Shown piece by piece: positions 7,819 through 16,044 of a stretch of DNA of 64,000 nucleotides. A program made the translations under genes and the position numbers. Within the stretch, counting starts at the first letter, position 1; every line of letters begins with the position of its first letter. The stretch lies in assembly GCF_016428975.1 (NCBI RefSeq), contig NZ_JAELTT010000010.1:1-64000 (forward strand). The letters run 5' to 3'. The stretch is from Dyella sp. ASV21 (GTDB taxonomy: Bacteria > Pseudomonadota > Gammaproteobacteria > Xanthomonadales > Rhodanobacteraceae). The notes under the pieces were generated by a model. It made no database searches. It saw only the letters and a list, made by a program, of their open reading frames with translations, and was not told where the DNA came from.

Positions 7819-10818
7819 TTGAATCGTCCTACTGCGTCCTACCTACGCGCCAGCACCCTCGCCCTGGCCACCATGCTGGCCCTGGGCAGCTTGCCGGCGT
7901 TTGCCCAGTCCACCACCGGCAGCATCTTCGGCCAGGTCGCTGCCAACAGCGGCGATAGCGTGCTGATCAAGAGCACCACCGGCCTCAGTCGCACCGTATC
8001 GGTGGATGGCCGTGGCCGTTACAACGCGTCCGAGTTACCTCTGGGTACCTATACGGTGTCGCTGCTGCGCGGCGGCGATGTGGTCGATAGCCGCAATGAC
8101 ATCACGCTGCGCGTGGGCGCCGGTACCGAGGTGTCGTTCGAGGCCGCCAGGAGCCTCGGCGCGGTGAACGTATCGGCCAACACGACACCGCCCATCGATG
8201 TCACCACGGTGGACTCGCGCACCGTCATCACCGCGCAGGAACTGGCGCGCCTGCCGCTGGCCCGTTCGGCCGAAGCCATCGCCCAGCTGGCCCCGGGCGT
8301 AGCCAACAACAGCGGCGGCTACACCAGCCCCACCGGCCAGTCGCTGGTGAGTTTCGGAGGTTCGGCGGCGAGCGAGAACGCGTATTACATCAACGGTTTC
8401 AACACCACCGAACCGCAGCGCGGGCTGGGCGGCCTCACCCTGCCCTACGGCGCCATCGAGCAACAGGAGATCTACACCGGAGGCTATAGCGCGCAGTACG
8501 GTCGCTCGGATGGCGGCGTAATCAACATGGTCGGCAAACGCGGCACCAATGAATGGCACTTTGGCGGCCAGGTATTGTGGGAACCGGAGTTCGCGCGCGC
8601 CGATGCCACCAATACCTACTACACCAACGGCCTGCCCGCCTCGCCCATCGCCGGCAACCTATACGACCCCAACAGCAGGAACCGCCAGTGGTCCACCACG
8701 TATGACGCCTACGTGGGCGGCCCGCTGGTGAAGGACAAACTGTTCGTGTTCCTGGCGGCGGAAGCCCAGCGCCAGGATGGCAACACCGTGAATGAGGTGT
8801 CCAACGCCAAGCCCTATGTGAACTACCACTACTCCTTGCCCAAGTGGTACGCCAAGCTCGACTGGAACATTACCGACAGCAACATCCTGGAAGTCACCGG
8901 CGCCTCCAACAAGCGCGAGACCTCCGGCAATATCTATAACTACGACTACACCAACCTGTCGCAGGGCAGCTTCATCAACCAGAACGACCGCACCAAGACC
9001 GGCGGCGATCTGTACACGGCCAAGTTCACCAGCTACGTAACCGATAGCCTCACGTTCACCGCCACCTACGGCAAGATGAACACGGTGAACTACGACGTGC
9101 CGGGCAACTACGACGGCAGCCTGACCTACCTGGCCGATGTGCCGAACCAGAACCCGGCACTGAACGGCGGCAACCCGGTGGGCAACAGTCAGGTCACCTC
9201 CTCGCTGTACAACCCCAACCGCAAGAACACCACGAACAACCTGCGCCTGGATCTCAGCTACCAGTTGGGGTCGCACACGCTGTCGGCGGGTATCGACAAC
9301 CAGAACTCGCGCGCCATCGATCAGGGCAGCCAGACATCCGGCCCGGGTTACTACTGGGATTACGAATACACCACCACTCCCAACGTGGCGCTCATCCCCA
9401 ACCTGGGCGTGGGTGCGCCGGCCAATTATCCGGGCGGTGGCTCGGGGTATTACGCGATCCAGTACGTCAACAGCTCGATCGCCAGCGTGCGTTCGGCGCA
9501 GCGCGCGCAGTACATCGAAGACAAGTGGCAGGTCAGCGACCGCTGGCTGCTGTCGCTGGGTCTGCGCAACGATCAGTTCACCGACTATAACGCCGATGGT
9601 CAGGCCTATATCCGTCAACGCAGCGCGCAGTGGGCGCCGCGCCTGGGCTTCAGCTGGGACGTGAATGGCGATGCCAGCTTCAAGGTGTACGGCAATGCAG
9701 GCCGCTACTACCTGGGCCTGCCCCTCAATCCGGCCTTGAATGCGGCCGGCGCCTATGTGGCGACCCAGCAGTACTTCACCTATACCGGCATCGCGGCCGA
9801 TGGCACGCCCACCGGCCTCACGGCGTTCTCCCAACCGGTATCGCCGAACAACACCTACGGCGTACTGCCTGATCCCAAGACGGTGACGGCGCAGAACATC
9901 AAACCGGAATATCAGGACGAGTTCATCCTGGGCTTCACCAAGTCCATCGACGACCAGTGGGTTTACGGCGCCAAGCTCACGCAGCGCATCCTGCGCAACG
10001 GCATCGATGATTATTGCGATGTGCCGGCTATCGAGAACAAGGCCGCCGCGCTGGGTTACAACGTCAGCGCCACCAATAGCTGCTACCTGATCAACCCGGG
10101 CCGCGCCAATACCTTTACCGTGGTGGATACCAGCGGCGCCTATCGCAGCGTCACGCTGACCAACAACGAGATGGGCTTCCCGCCGCTCAAGCGCAAGTAC
10201 TATGCGCTGGAGACCTTCCTGGAGCATCCGTTCGATGGCCATTGGTACGGCAAGATCGATTACGTATTCTCGCGCAGCTACGGCGATACGGAAGGCCAGC
10301 TGCGCTCGGATATTCGCCAGACGGCGGCATCCACCAGCATCGACTGGGATTTCCCCGCGCTGATGTCCTACAGCAATGGCGCACAGAGCAACGACCACAC
10401 GCACCAGATCAAGTTGTTTGGCTATTACCAGTTCACGCCCGAGTGGCTGGTCAGTGGCAATGTGTCACTGGTTTCGGGCAACCCGCGCAACTGCCTGGGC
10501 TACTACGGCCCGGGCCAGACCGACCCGGATGGCTACGGCAGTTACTACCACTGGTGCGGCGGCCAGCCGTCGCCCCCGGGCACGCACCGCCTGCCGTGGA
10601 ACAAGCAGGTGGACGTGGGCGCCACCTATCGCCCGGCCTTTGCGGATCACAAGCTGGGCCTGTCGTTGAACGTGTTCAATCTGTTCAACTCCCAGGCCAT
10701 TCTCAATGCGTACCCGTTCTACCAGATTTCCCCGGGTACGCCTGACCCGCTGTATGGATCGGCGGTGGTACGCCAGCAACCGCGCTACATCCGACTGAGT
10801 GCGACCTACGATTACTGA
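7819..10818 (+). CDS. TonB-dependent outer-membrane receptor with N-terminal carboxypeptidase-like domain
   Basis: This protein of about 999 residues has a signal peptide ending LGSLPAFAQ. A small beta-sandwich repeat follows (TTGSIFGQVAANSGDSVLIK to about residue 95), like the carboxypeptidase regulatory domain of Oar-type receptors. Next come the plug (AARSLGAVNVSANTTPP, then residues 130-240 ending GRSDGGVINMVGKRGTNEWHFGG) and a large beta-barrel ending in aromatic Tyr (ATYDY). Such proteins import large ligands, often oligosaccharides or peptides, using TonB energy. TTG 7819 is preferred over GTG/ATG upstream because AGAGAG lies at a good distance before it and the signal peptide starts at once. 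The downstream thioredoxin-fold gene may be co-transcribed, although a strong hairpin separates them. Ligand unknown. Confidence 0.9.
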   Translation: MNRPTASYLRASTLALATMLALGSLPAFAQSTTGSIFGQVAANSGDSVLIKSTTGLSRTVSVDGRGRYNASELPLGTYTVSLLRGGDVVDSRNDITLRVGAGTEVSFEAARSLGAVNVSANTTPPIDVTTVDSRTVITAQELARLPLARSAEAIAQLAPGVANNSGGYTSPTGQSLVSFGGSAASENAYYINGFNTTEPQRGLGGLTLPYGAIEQQEIYTGGYSAQYGRSDGGVINMVGKRGTNEWHFGGQVLWEPEFARADATNTYYTNGLPASPIAGNLYDPNSRNRQWSTTYDAYVGGPLVKDKLFVFLAAEAQRQDGNTVNEVSNAKPYVNYHYSLPKWYAKLDWNITDSNILEVTGASNKRETSGNIYNYDYTNLSQGSFINQNDRTKTGGDLYTAKFTSYVTDSLTFTATYGKMNTVNYDVPGNYDGSLTYLADVPNQNPALNGGNPVGNSQVTSSLYNPNRKNTTNNLRLDLSYQLGSHTLSAGIDNQNSRAIDQGSQTSGPGYYWDYEYTTTPNVALIPNLGVGAPANYPGGGSGYYAIQYVNSSIASVRSAQRAQYIEDKWQVSDRWLLSLGLRNDQFTDYNADGQAYIRQRSAQWAPRLGFSWDVNGDASFKVYGNAGRYYLGLPLNPALNAAGAYVATQQYFTYTGIAADGTPTGLTAFSQPVSPNNTYGVLPDPKTVTAQNIKPEYQDEFILGFTKSIDDQWVYGAKLTQRILRNGIDDYCDVPAIENKAAALGYNVSATNSCYLINPGRANTFTVVDTSGAYRSVTLTNNEMGFPPLKRKYYALETFLEHPFDGHWYGKIDYVFSRSYGDTEGQLRSDIRQTAASTSIDWDFPALMSYSNGAQSNDHTHQIKLFGYYQFTPEWLVSGNVSLVSGNPRNCLGYYGPGQTDPDGYGSYYHWCGGQPSPPGTHRLPWNKQVDVGATYRPAFADHKLGLSLNVFNLFNSQAILNAYPFYQISPGTPDPLYGSAVVRQQPRYIRLSATYDY

Positions 10819-10855
10819 CGTCTACAGGACCGGCGGACCCCTCGCCGCTTGTCCA

Positions 10856-10886
10856 CGGAGGGATGGCACGCGTGGCCATCCCTCCG
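10856..10886 (+). terminator. Strong hairpin after the TonB-receptor gene
   Basis: A perfect 12-bp stem (CGGAGGGATGGC with its complement) encloses a seven-base loop, 37 bases after the stop. There is no run of T after it, so it may act as an attenuator or RNA-stabilising element rather than a classical intrinsic terminator. Confidence 0.5.
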
Positions 10887-10938
10887 CTCTCTCACGTGAG
10901 CCGTGCCACATCGGCTCCATGGCAAAGGCACCATCACC

Positions 10939-12264
10939 ATGCATATCCCGGCCCCGACCCGCCGCCTTGCTCTCGCGCTTTCCCTGGCGCTGCTGTCGCC
11001 CGTGCTCGCCCATGCCGCCGATGAGCACGAACCCACCACCATTGCCGATGCACTGAAGGCATCCGCCCAACAACACCGCCCCGTGCTGGTCGATTTCCAG
11101 GCGGGGTGGTGCTACTCGTGCTACTACATGGCCAGCCACGTATTGACCGGGCCCGAATGGGAGTCGGTGAAGCGCAAGGCCATCGTGGTGGAAGCGGACG
11201 CCGATTCGCCCGAAGCACAGACCTGGATGAAGAAGCTCAACGCATCCTTCCTGCCCAGTTACGTCGTACTGGACGCCAACGGCAACGAGCTGGGTCGCAT
11301 CGCCGCGGAGCAGCCGCGCGACAAGTTCTATCCCCGCATCAACGCCATTCTCGCGCACGGCGACACGCTGGAAGCATTCGAGCGTCGCGCACAGAAAGGC
11401 TCGCTGGATGACATCGCCAACGCCCTGGAGGCCTACCAGGCGCGCAACGATGGCGAGGCAGGCCTGAGCTGGTTCGCTACGTTGCCGGCCAATACGCAAC
11501 AAACCGCGCGCACCCATGCCCGTGTGGCATTGGCGCTGGATCAACTGGCGCTCGCCAAGGCGCAGGCCGCCAACGACAACCCGGCCGTGGTGCGCACCGC
11601 GCAGAAGGTATTGGCGCAGGACATCGGCTGCCTGCGTCCGTATGTGGTGGATAGTCTGCTTGAAGCCAGCGAGAAGTTGCCTAGCGCCGAGCGCAAGGCG
11701 TTGCTCGCTCCGCAACGTGCAGCGCTCACTACCTACGTGGACAGCCAGGTACTGGTGGCTAACCCCGCGTGCGCCGACCAACGCAGCGCCGTGATCGCCA
11801 GCGCCGACCTGGCCAGGGCATTGGGCGATACCGCGGCCGAGAACGCGGTGCTCGATCGCGCCATCCAGCTCACGCACCAGCGCCTTGGCAACAACCTCGC
11901 CTCCGACCGCAACCTGGCGGACAACCTGCGCGTCTACCTGATACGCGCCGGACGCAAGGACGAGCTGGATGCCTATCAGCGTAAGTTGATCGCGGCCTAT
12001 CCCAACGACTATGTCTACGCCTACCGCTACGGCCGCAGCCTGGTGGAAGCCGGCAAGGCCGCCGATGCGTTGCCGTACCTTAGTAAGGCGGCGGACAAGG
12101 CCTATGGCGCCAATCGCCTGTCGGTGGCGTTGCAACAAGTGCGCGCGCTCAAGGCCTTGCATCGCACCGCCGATGCCAAGCAATTGGTCACCGATGTGCT
12201 CGACGCCAACGGCCCGTGGTTTCCCAAACAAGCCGCCGCTTTGAGTGCCGAGTTGAAATCCTGA
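10939..12264 (+). CDS. Secreted thioredoxin-fold protein with C-terminal helical repeats
   Basis: This 441-residue protein has a signal peptide (MHIPAPTRRLALALSLALLSPVLAHA). A thioredoxin-like domain follows, with the redox motif WCYSC near residue 56 in a context (VDFQAGWCYSCYYMASHVL) like the C-terminal domain of DsbD and related thioredoxin-7 proteins. The cis-proline comes at LPSYVVLD. From about residue 150 to the end the chain is alpha-helical with TPR-like repeats (for example YAYRYGRSLVEAGKAADALPYLSKAA). It probably works in the periplasm as a thiol-disulfide reductase or chaperone. It lies downstream of the TonB receptor on the same strand, so it may act on that receptor or its ligand, but this is only context. 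ATG 10939 is chosen at the signal peptide. Confidence 0.82.
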   Translation: MHIPAPTRRLALALSLALLSPVLAHAADEHEPTTIADALKASAQQHRPVLVDFQAGWCYSCYYMASHVLTGPEWESVKRKAIVVEADADSPEAQTWMKKLNASFLPSYVVLDANGNELGRIAAEQPRDKFYPRINAILAHGDTLEAFERRAQKGSLDDIANALEAYQARNDGEAGLSWFATLPANTQQTARTHARVALALDQLALAKAQAANDNPAVVRTAQKVLAQDIGCLRPYVVDSLLEASEKLPSAERKALLAPQRAALTTYVDSQVLVANPACADQRSAVIASADLARALGDTAAENAVLDRAIQLTHQRLGNNLASDRNLADNLRVYLIRAGRKDELDAYQRKLIAAYPNDYVYAYRYGRSLVEAGKAADALPYLSKAADKAYGANRLSVALQQVRALKALHRTADAKQLVTDVLDANGPWFPKQAAALSAELKS

Positions 12265-12409
12265 GCGATAAGGCCCAACCCGGCGCTACGGACTGGTGTC
12301 CACGTTCACCGATGCGGTGGATTGCCACGGCCAGGATGGCGCTGGGCTTGTCGCGGACGCATCCAGCAACGCGCCGTAAGCCTGCTTCCAGCGCAAGACA
12401 ATGGCCGAT

Positions 12410-12457
12410 GCGGAAAAAAACAAAGCCGCCATTCGCGTGATTTGAATGGCGGCCTTG
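12410..12457 (-). terminator. Intrinsic terminator of the 153-residue protein gene
   Basis: A 10-bp stem (GCCGCCATTC at 12425-12434 and its complement at 12444-12453) with a nine-base loop is followed on the minus strand by a T-rich run (TTTGTTTTTTT). It lies just after the stop at 12484. On the plus strand the same hairpin has only CTT after it, so it may work weakly for the thioredoxin-fold gene too. Confidence 0.75.
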
Positions 12458-12483
12458 GTGACTGCACACGCAGTGCGAGGCGA

Positions 12484-12945
12484 TCAGCGACCGTCGCGTA
12501 CGTCGCCGATGGCGTGCTCCACGGCGTGCGATGCCTGGTCGACATGCATCAGCGCACGCTCCTTCAAGCCGCGCACCATGGGATCGTCTTCCTCACGATC
12601 CACGTCGTGGTGCACCTTGTGAAGCAGCTCCAGCGCCTTGTGCAAACGGCCCGGATGATCGAGCGATGCATCGATCGGCGGATGGTCTTCCAGCGACTTG
12701 CCGTCATCGATGGAGGCATGCTTGATTTCGCCGATGGCGCGATCGATTTCGGTAATCGCGACATCTTCCTGGCCGCTCACGGCGGCGTCGCCCGGACGGT
12801 GCTCCAGCATCCAGCGCGCGGCGCGCAGATCGGACAAGGCATGCAGGTAGTACGGGTGATGCCCGGGTAGATCGGCGTGCGCCGCAAGCGGCAGCAGCAA
12901 GCCAAGACCCGCCGTCAACATCATGCGCTTCAACAGCAATTTCAT
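12484..12945 (-). CDS. Exported helical protein of unknown function
   Basis: This 153-residue protein has a signal peptide (MKLLLKRMMLTAGLGLLLPLAAHA), so the mature part of about 130 residues is periplasmic. That part is rich in His, Asp and Glu and predicted helical (HPYYLHALSDLRAARWMLEHR; HPGRLHKALELLHKVHHDVDREEDD). It contains eleven or so histidines, which could bind metal, but no known motif is recognised. The start is decided by a strong GGAGG five bases before ATG 12945. It is flanked by a T-tract terminator and stands alone. Similar small helical proteins are widespread in Lysobacterales as conserved hypotheticals. Confidence 0.75.
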   Translation of the reverse strand: MKLLLKRMMLTAGLGLLLPLAAHADLPGHHPYYLHALSDLRAARWMLEHRPGDAAVSGQEDVAITEIDRAIGEIKHASIDDGKSLEDHPPIDASLDHPGRLHKALELLHKVHHDVDREEDDPMVRGLKERALMHVDQASHAVEHAIGDVRDGR

Positions 12946-13156
12946 GCGTCCTCCAAAAGTGATTGCGCTGGTTAAGCGGCGCCGCGTGATCGCGACGCCG
13001 TGACTCACCAGATATCGGCTGAGGTTTACGGCAGCCTTTCCTCACGTGCACGCATTCATCTGCGCGTTGGTATCGCGTGACCGGCTCGACCTTGCTGGCC
13101 GTCGAGGCGCGTTGCTTTGTCACATCTCCATGTCGGCACCATGGTCAGTGTCGTAC

Positions 13157-15334
13157 TCAGTGCTGCGGCGGCAACGGCAAAGTCAGGTGTTCTTCCGCGC
13201 CTTCGCCCGTTGCCACGCCCTGGTCGGTGAGCACCTGCACACGGATCGTTCGGCGCGGTATGGCGAGATGGCCTTCGGTGTTCTCCACCGACACCGTCAG
13301 CGTGTCGCCCTGGCGCAGCGCGCGGTACCGCGTCAGGCGATAGTCGCCCTGGCGATAGCCGTAACCGTCGCCCGCATCTTCATACAACTCGCCCTGCGCC
13401 TGACCTCGCGCATCCAGCGAAACGAGCAAGGTGAGCGGATCGAGCGAGTTCTCGCCGGTATGCTGTACGACACGCCCCAGCGGCACGATGGCGCCGCCGC
13501 GCACCTTGAGCGCGGGTTGCAACGGATCGGCGGCATCACCCTCCACCAGCGAGGCATCGCGCCAGATGCCGGCAGGCAGCGTGCCCTCGCCGGACCAGCG
13601 GGGCACCACCAACACATCGCTGCCCAGCAGAAAGGCGCGTTCTTCCCCGCGCAGCCGGCGATCCTTGGGGTCGGCGAAGAACACCGGTCGCATCACCGGC
13701 AAGCCATCCAGGGAAGCCTCGCGAAATACGGTGTACAGATACGGCAACAGGCGATAGCGGCGCTCGATGGCGATGCGCGCGGTGTTCTCCACCGACGCGC
13801 CGAATGCCCAAGGCTCCTTGTCGTTGGAATCCTTGATGGCGTGACCGCGCGCGAACGGATAAAACGCGCCCACCGCGATCCAGTTGGCCCACAACGCGGG
13901 CGTCGCGTCACCACCGAAGCCGCCGATATCCGGACCGCTGAAGGGCTGGCCGGAAAGGCCGAGATTGATCGACATGGGAATGGACCATTTCAGGTACTTC
14001 CAGTCCGAGGCGTTATCGCCGGTCCAGGTCGCCGCGTAGCGTTGGCCGCCCATGAAGTTGGCGCGGGTGAGTACAAAGGGACGTAATTGCGGGCGCGCCG
14101 CCTGAATGCCTTCGCGCGTGGCGCGCACCATCAGCATGCCGTACACGTTGTGATACTGCAGGTGTGGACCGGGGACGAGATCGCCGCCGCCGCGATGCCG
14201 TGCATCCTCCGGCGCGGTATAGCTCGGCACGTTGAATACCGACGGTTCGTTCATGTCGTTCCACACGCCATCGACGCCTTGCGCGATGAAATCCTTGTAC
14301 AAGGCGGACCACCAGCGGCGAGTCGCCGGCCGGGTGAAGTCCGGAAAGGCCACCATGCCGGGCCACACTTCGCCGTGAAACGTCGCGCCCTTGGCGTTCT
14401 GCAACCACACATCCTGCGCGGTGCCGCTGGCATAGACGGGATAGTCCGGGTCTGCCTTCACGCCCGGGTCGATCATCCACACACTGTGGAAACCGCGCGC
14501 GTGCAGGTCATCGTTGAGGCGCCTGGGATCGGGGAAGGTCTTGGGATCGAAGGTGAAGACGCGAAAGCCGTCCATATAGTCGATGTCCATCCAGATCGCA
14601 TCGGCCGGAATCTTGCGCTGGCGAAATTCGTCGGCAATCTGCACGACCCGCGTATCGGGCGTGTACGACCAGCGCGATTGCTGGTAGCCGAGCGCCCAGC
14701 GCGGCGGCAACGGCATGGTGCCGGTCAACGTGGCAAGGCCTTGCACCACCGCCTGTGGCGATGGCCGATCGATCACGATCACCGGCATGGCCGGCCCCTG
14801 CGAGTCGAATACGATCCGCTTGGCCGTGCACAGCGTGGCGCGCCAGGTGGAATCGAACAACACGCCGAACGCGCTGCCATCCGCGCGTACGCCAAGCACC
14901 CACGGATGCGATTGATAGAGACGGCGCCCGTGGTCGCGTTGATAGGCGGGGTTGTCGGTGTTCCACAGGGCCACGCACTGCCCGTTGCGACGCAACGGGC
15001 CGGTGACCTCGCCGGTGCCGTAGAGATCGGCATCCGCCGGCACGTCCACGGTGACGATCGTGTGGCCGTTCTTTTGGGTGTAATGCGGCTGGAGACGCCA
15101 TCCTGCCGGAGCCGGCCCCAACATCGTCGGCGGCTGCGACAGTGCCAGCGACGTGGGGTAGCTCGACATGCCCGATGGCAGGAACGCGACCATGCCATCG
15201 CCTATGCGCTCAGCCGTGGGCGCGGACACGGCGGCCCCGTTGGCCCCCGCCACGCCAACCCATGCACTCAGGCACAGCGCAAGCAGGCGCGTTGTGGGGA
15301 ACTTGCGAATCTCGATCATCGCGATAGCGCTCAC
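13157..15334 (-). CDS. Glycoside hydrolase family 31 alpha-glucosidase, exported
   Basis: This protein of about 725 residues has an N-terminal signal-like segment (RLLALCLSAWVGVAGANGAA). The GH31 N-terminal beta-sandwich follows, then the catalytic barrel with the nucleophile signature DGVWNDMNEPSVF (Asp near residue 360) and the acid/base segment TWTGDNASDW (Asp near 440). A C-terminal beta domain ends LTLPLPPQH. The family releases glucose from the non-reducing end of alpha-glucans or acts on related xylosides; WMDIDYMDGFRVF is typical of alpha-glucosidases. GTG 15334 is chosen because GGGAGAG stands eight bases before it; ATG 15319 is the alternative. Position near a TonB receptor and an efflux protein fits carbohydrate use, but it is not an obvious polysaccharide locus. 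Confidence 0.88.
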   Translation of the reverse strand: MSAIAMIEIRKFPTTRLLALCLSAWVGVAGANGAAVSAPTAERIGDGMVAFLPSGMSSYPTSLALSQPPTMLGPAPAGWRLQPHYTQKNGHTIVTVDVPADADLYGTGEVTGPLRRNGQCVALWNTDNPAYQRDHGRRLYQSHPWVLGVRADGSAFGVLFDSTWRATLCTAKRIVFDSQGPAMPVIVIDRPSPQAVVQGLATLTGTMPLPPRWALGYQQSRWSYTPDTRVVQIADEFRQRKIPADAIWMDIDYMDGFRVFTFDPKTFPDPRRLNDDLHARGFHSVWMIDPGVKADPDYPVYASGTAQDVWLQNAKGATFHGEVWPGMVAFPDFTRPATRRWWSALYKDFIAQGVDGVWNDMNEPSVFNVPSYTAPEDARHRGGGDLVPGPHLQYHNVYGMLMVRATREGIQAARPQLRPFVLTRANFMGGQRYAATWTGDNASDWKYLKWSIPMSINLGLSGQPFSGPDIGGFGGDATPALWANWIAVGAFYPFARGHAIKDSNDKEPWAFGASVENTARIAIERRYRLLPYLYTVFREASLDGLPVMRPVFFADPKDRRLRGEERAFLLGSDVLVVPRWSGEGTLPAGIWRDASLVEGDAADPLQPALKVRGGAIVPLGRVVQHTGENSLDPLTLLVSLDARGQAQGELYEDAGDGYGYRQGDYRLTRYRALRQGDTLTVSVENTEGHLAIPRRTIRVQVLTDQGVATGEGAEEHLTLPLPPQH

Positions 15335-15668
15335 GTAAACAGCTCTCCCTTGCCATGCGTTCAAAGGTGCATGACTGCGTATGGCAAAACCATGGCAACC
15401 GTGTGTCGCGCGGCACCCTGCCCGGAACCCACCTGCGTGGCCGCGAGCGCCATGCCTACCCGTCGCAATTTAGATCGATACAAGTGCAGGCCACAAGCGC
15501 ATCTTCAGCAAACCACGCAGCGCGCTCGGCCCGCCGGCAGGTCGCGCCGTCGCTGCCTTTCATCCAACCCCATCACACCGCTGGCGGCCCACCATGCGTT
15601 TTGTCTTGAGCCACGCCGCGCCAGACACGATCATGTGCCGAACAGGCGTAGTCAGCGACGGAGGGGCG

Positions 15669-16031
15669 ATGACACGGCGCCATAGCCAGGCGGGCCAGCA
15701 CCCGCGACGCATCAAACGCAGCGCCTCGTCGGGCGGCCGATGGGCGTTCGTGCTCGTGCTCGCGCTCGCGGTGGACGGTGCGGTGGCCGCCGATACGTGC
15801 GCGCCTCTCCACGATGTGGACTCCAAGGTCGCGTTGATCCGTTTACGTCAGGCCTTTCGTCAGGCCGGCGTGTACCCCATGGAGCGCGTGAGCCTGCAGC
15901 CGGTGAAGCGCTGCAACGGTACGGTGTCCTCGTTGTTCGAAGCCAAGCTGGTCTACGGGAATGGCGGCCCCGCGTGGCTGGTGTCGCAGGACCTCGCTAC
16001 CGGCAAGGCTACCGTGCAACAAGTGTACTGA
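15669..16031 (+). CDS. Small exported or membrane-anchored protein, unknown function
   Basis: This 120-residue protein starts with a long basic segment, then a hydrophobic stretch (WAFVLVLALAVDGAVAA) that is probably a signal peptide cut after AVAA. The mature part of about 70 residues holds two cysteines (ADTCAPLHDV and VKRCNGTVS) that could pair. The rest reads like a PepSY- or DUF-type small alpha/beta domain (FEAKLVYGNGGPAWLVSQDLATGKATVQQVY), which I do not recognise with certainty. The start ATG 15669 is fixed by GGAGGGG at correct distance. It converges on the FUSC gene with 13 bases between the two stops. Confidence 0.65.
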   Translation: MTRRHSQAGQHPRRIKRSASSGGRWAFVLVLALAVDGAVAADTCAPLHDVDSKVALIRLRQAFRQAGVYPMERVSLQPVKRCNGTVSSLFEAKLVYGNGGPAWLVSQDLATGKATVQQVY

Positions 16032-16044
16032 GCCGCGCGCAGGT

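Noticed and set aside
8659-10404. A 581-codon minus-strand open frame inside the first TonB-receptor gene
   Set aside because: Same effect; low-complexity translation rich in Val, Arg and His without family features or ribosome-binding site.
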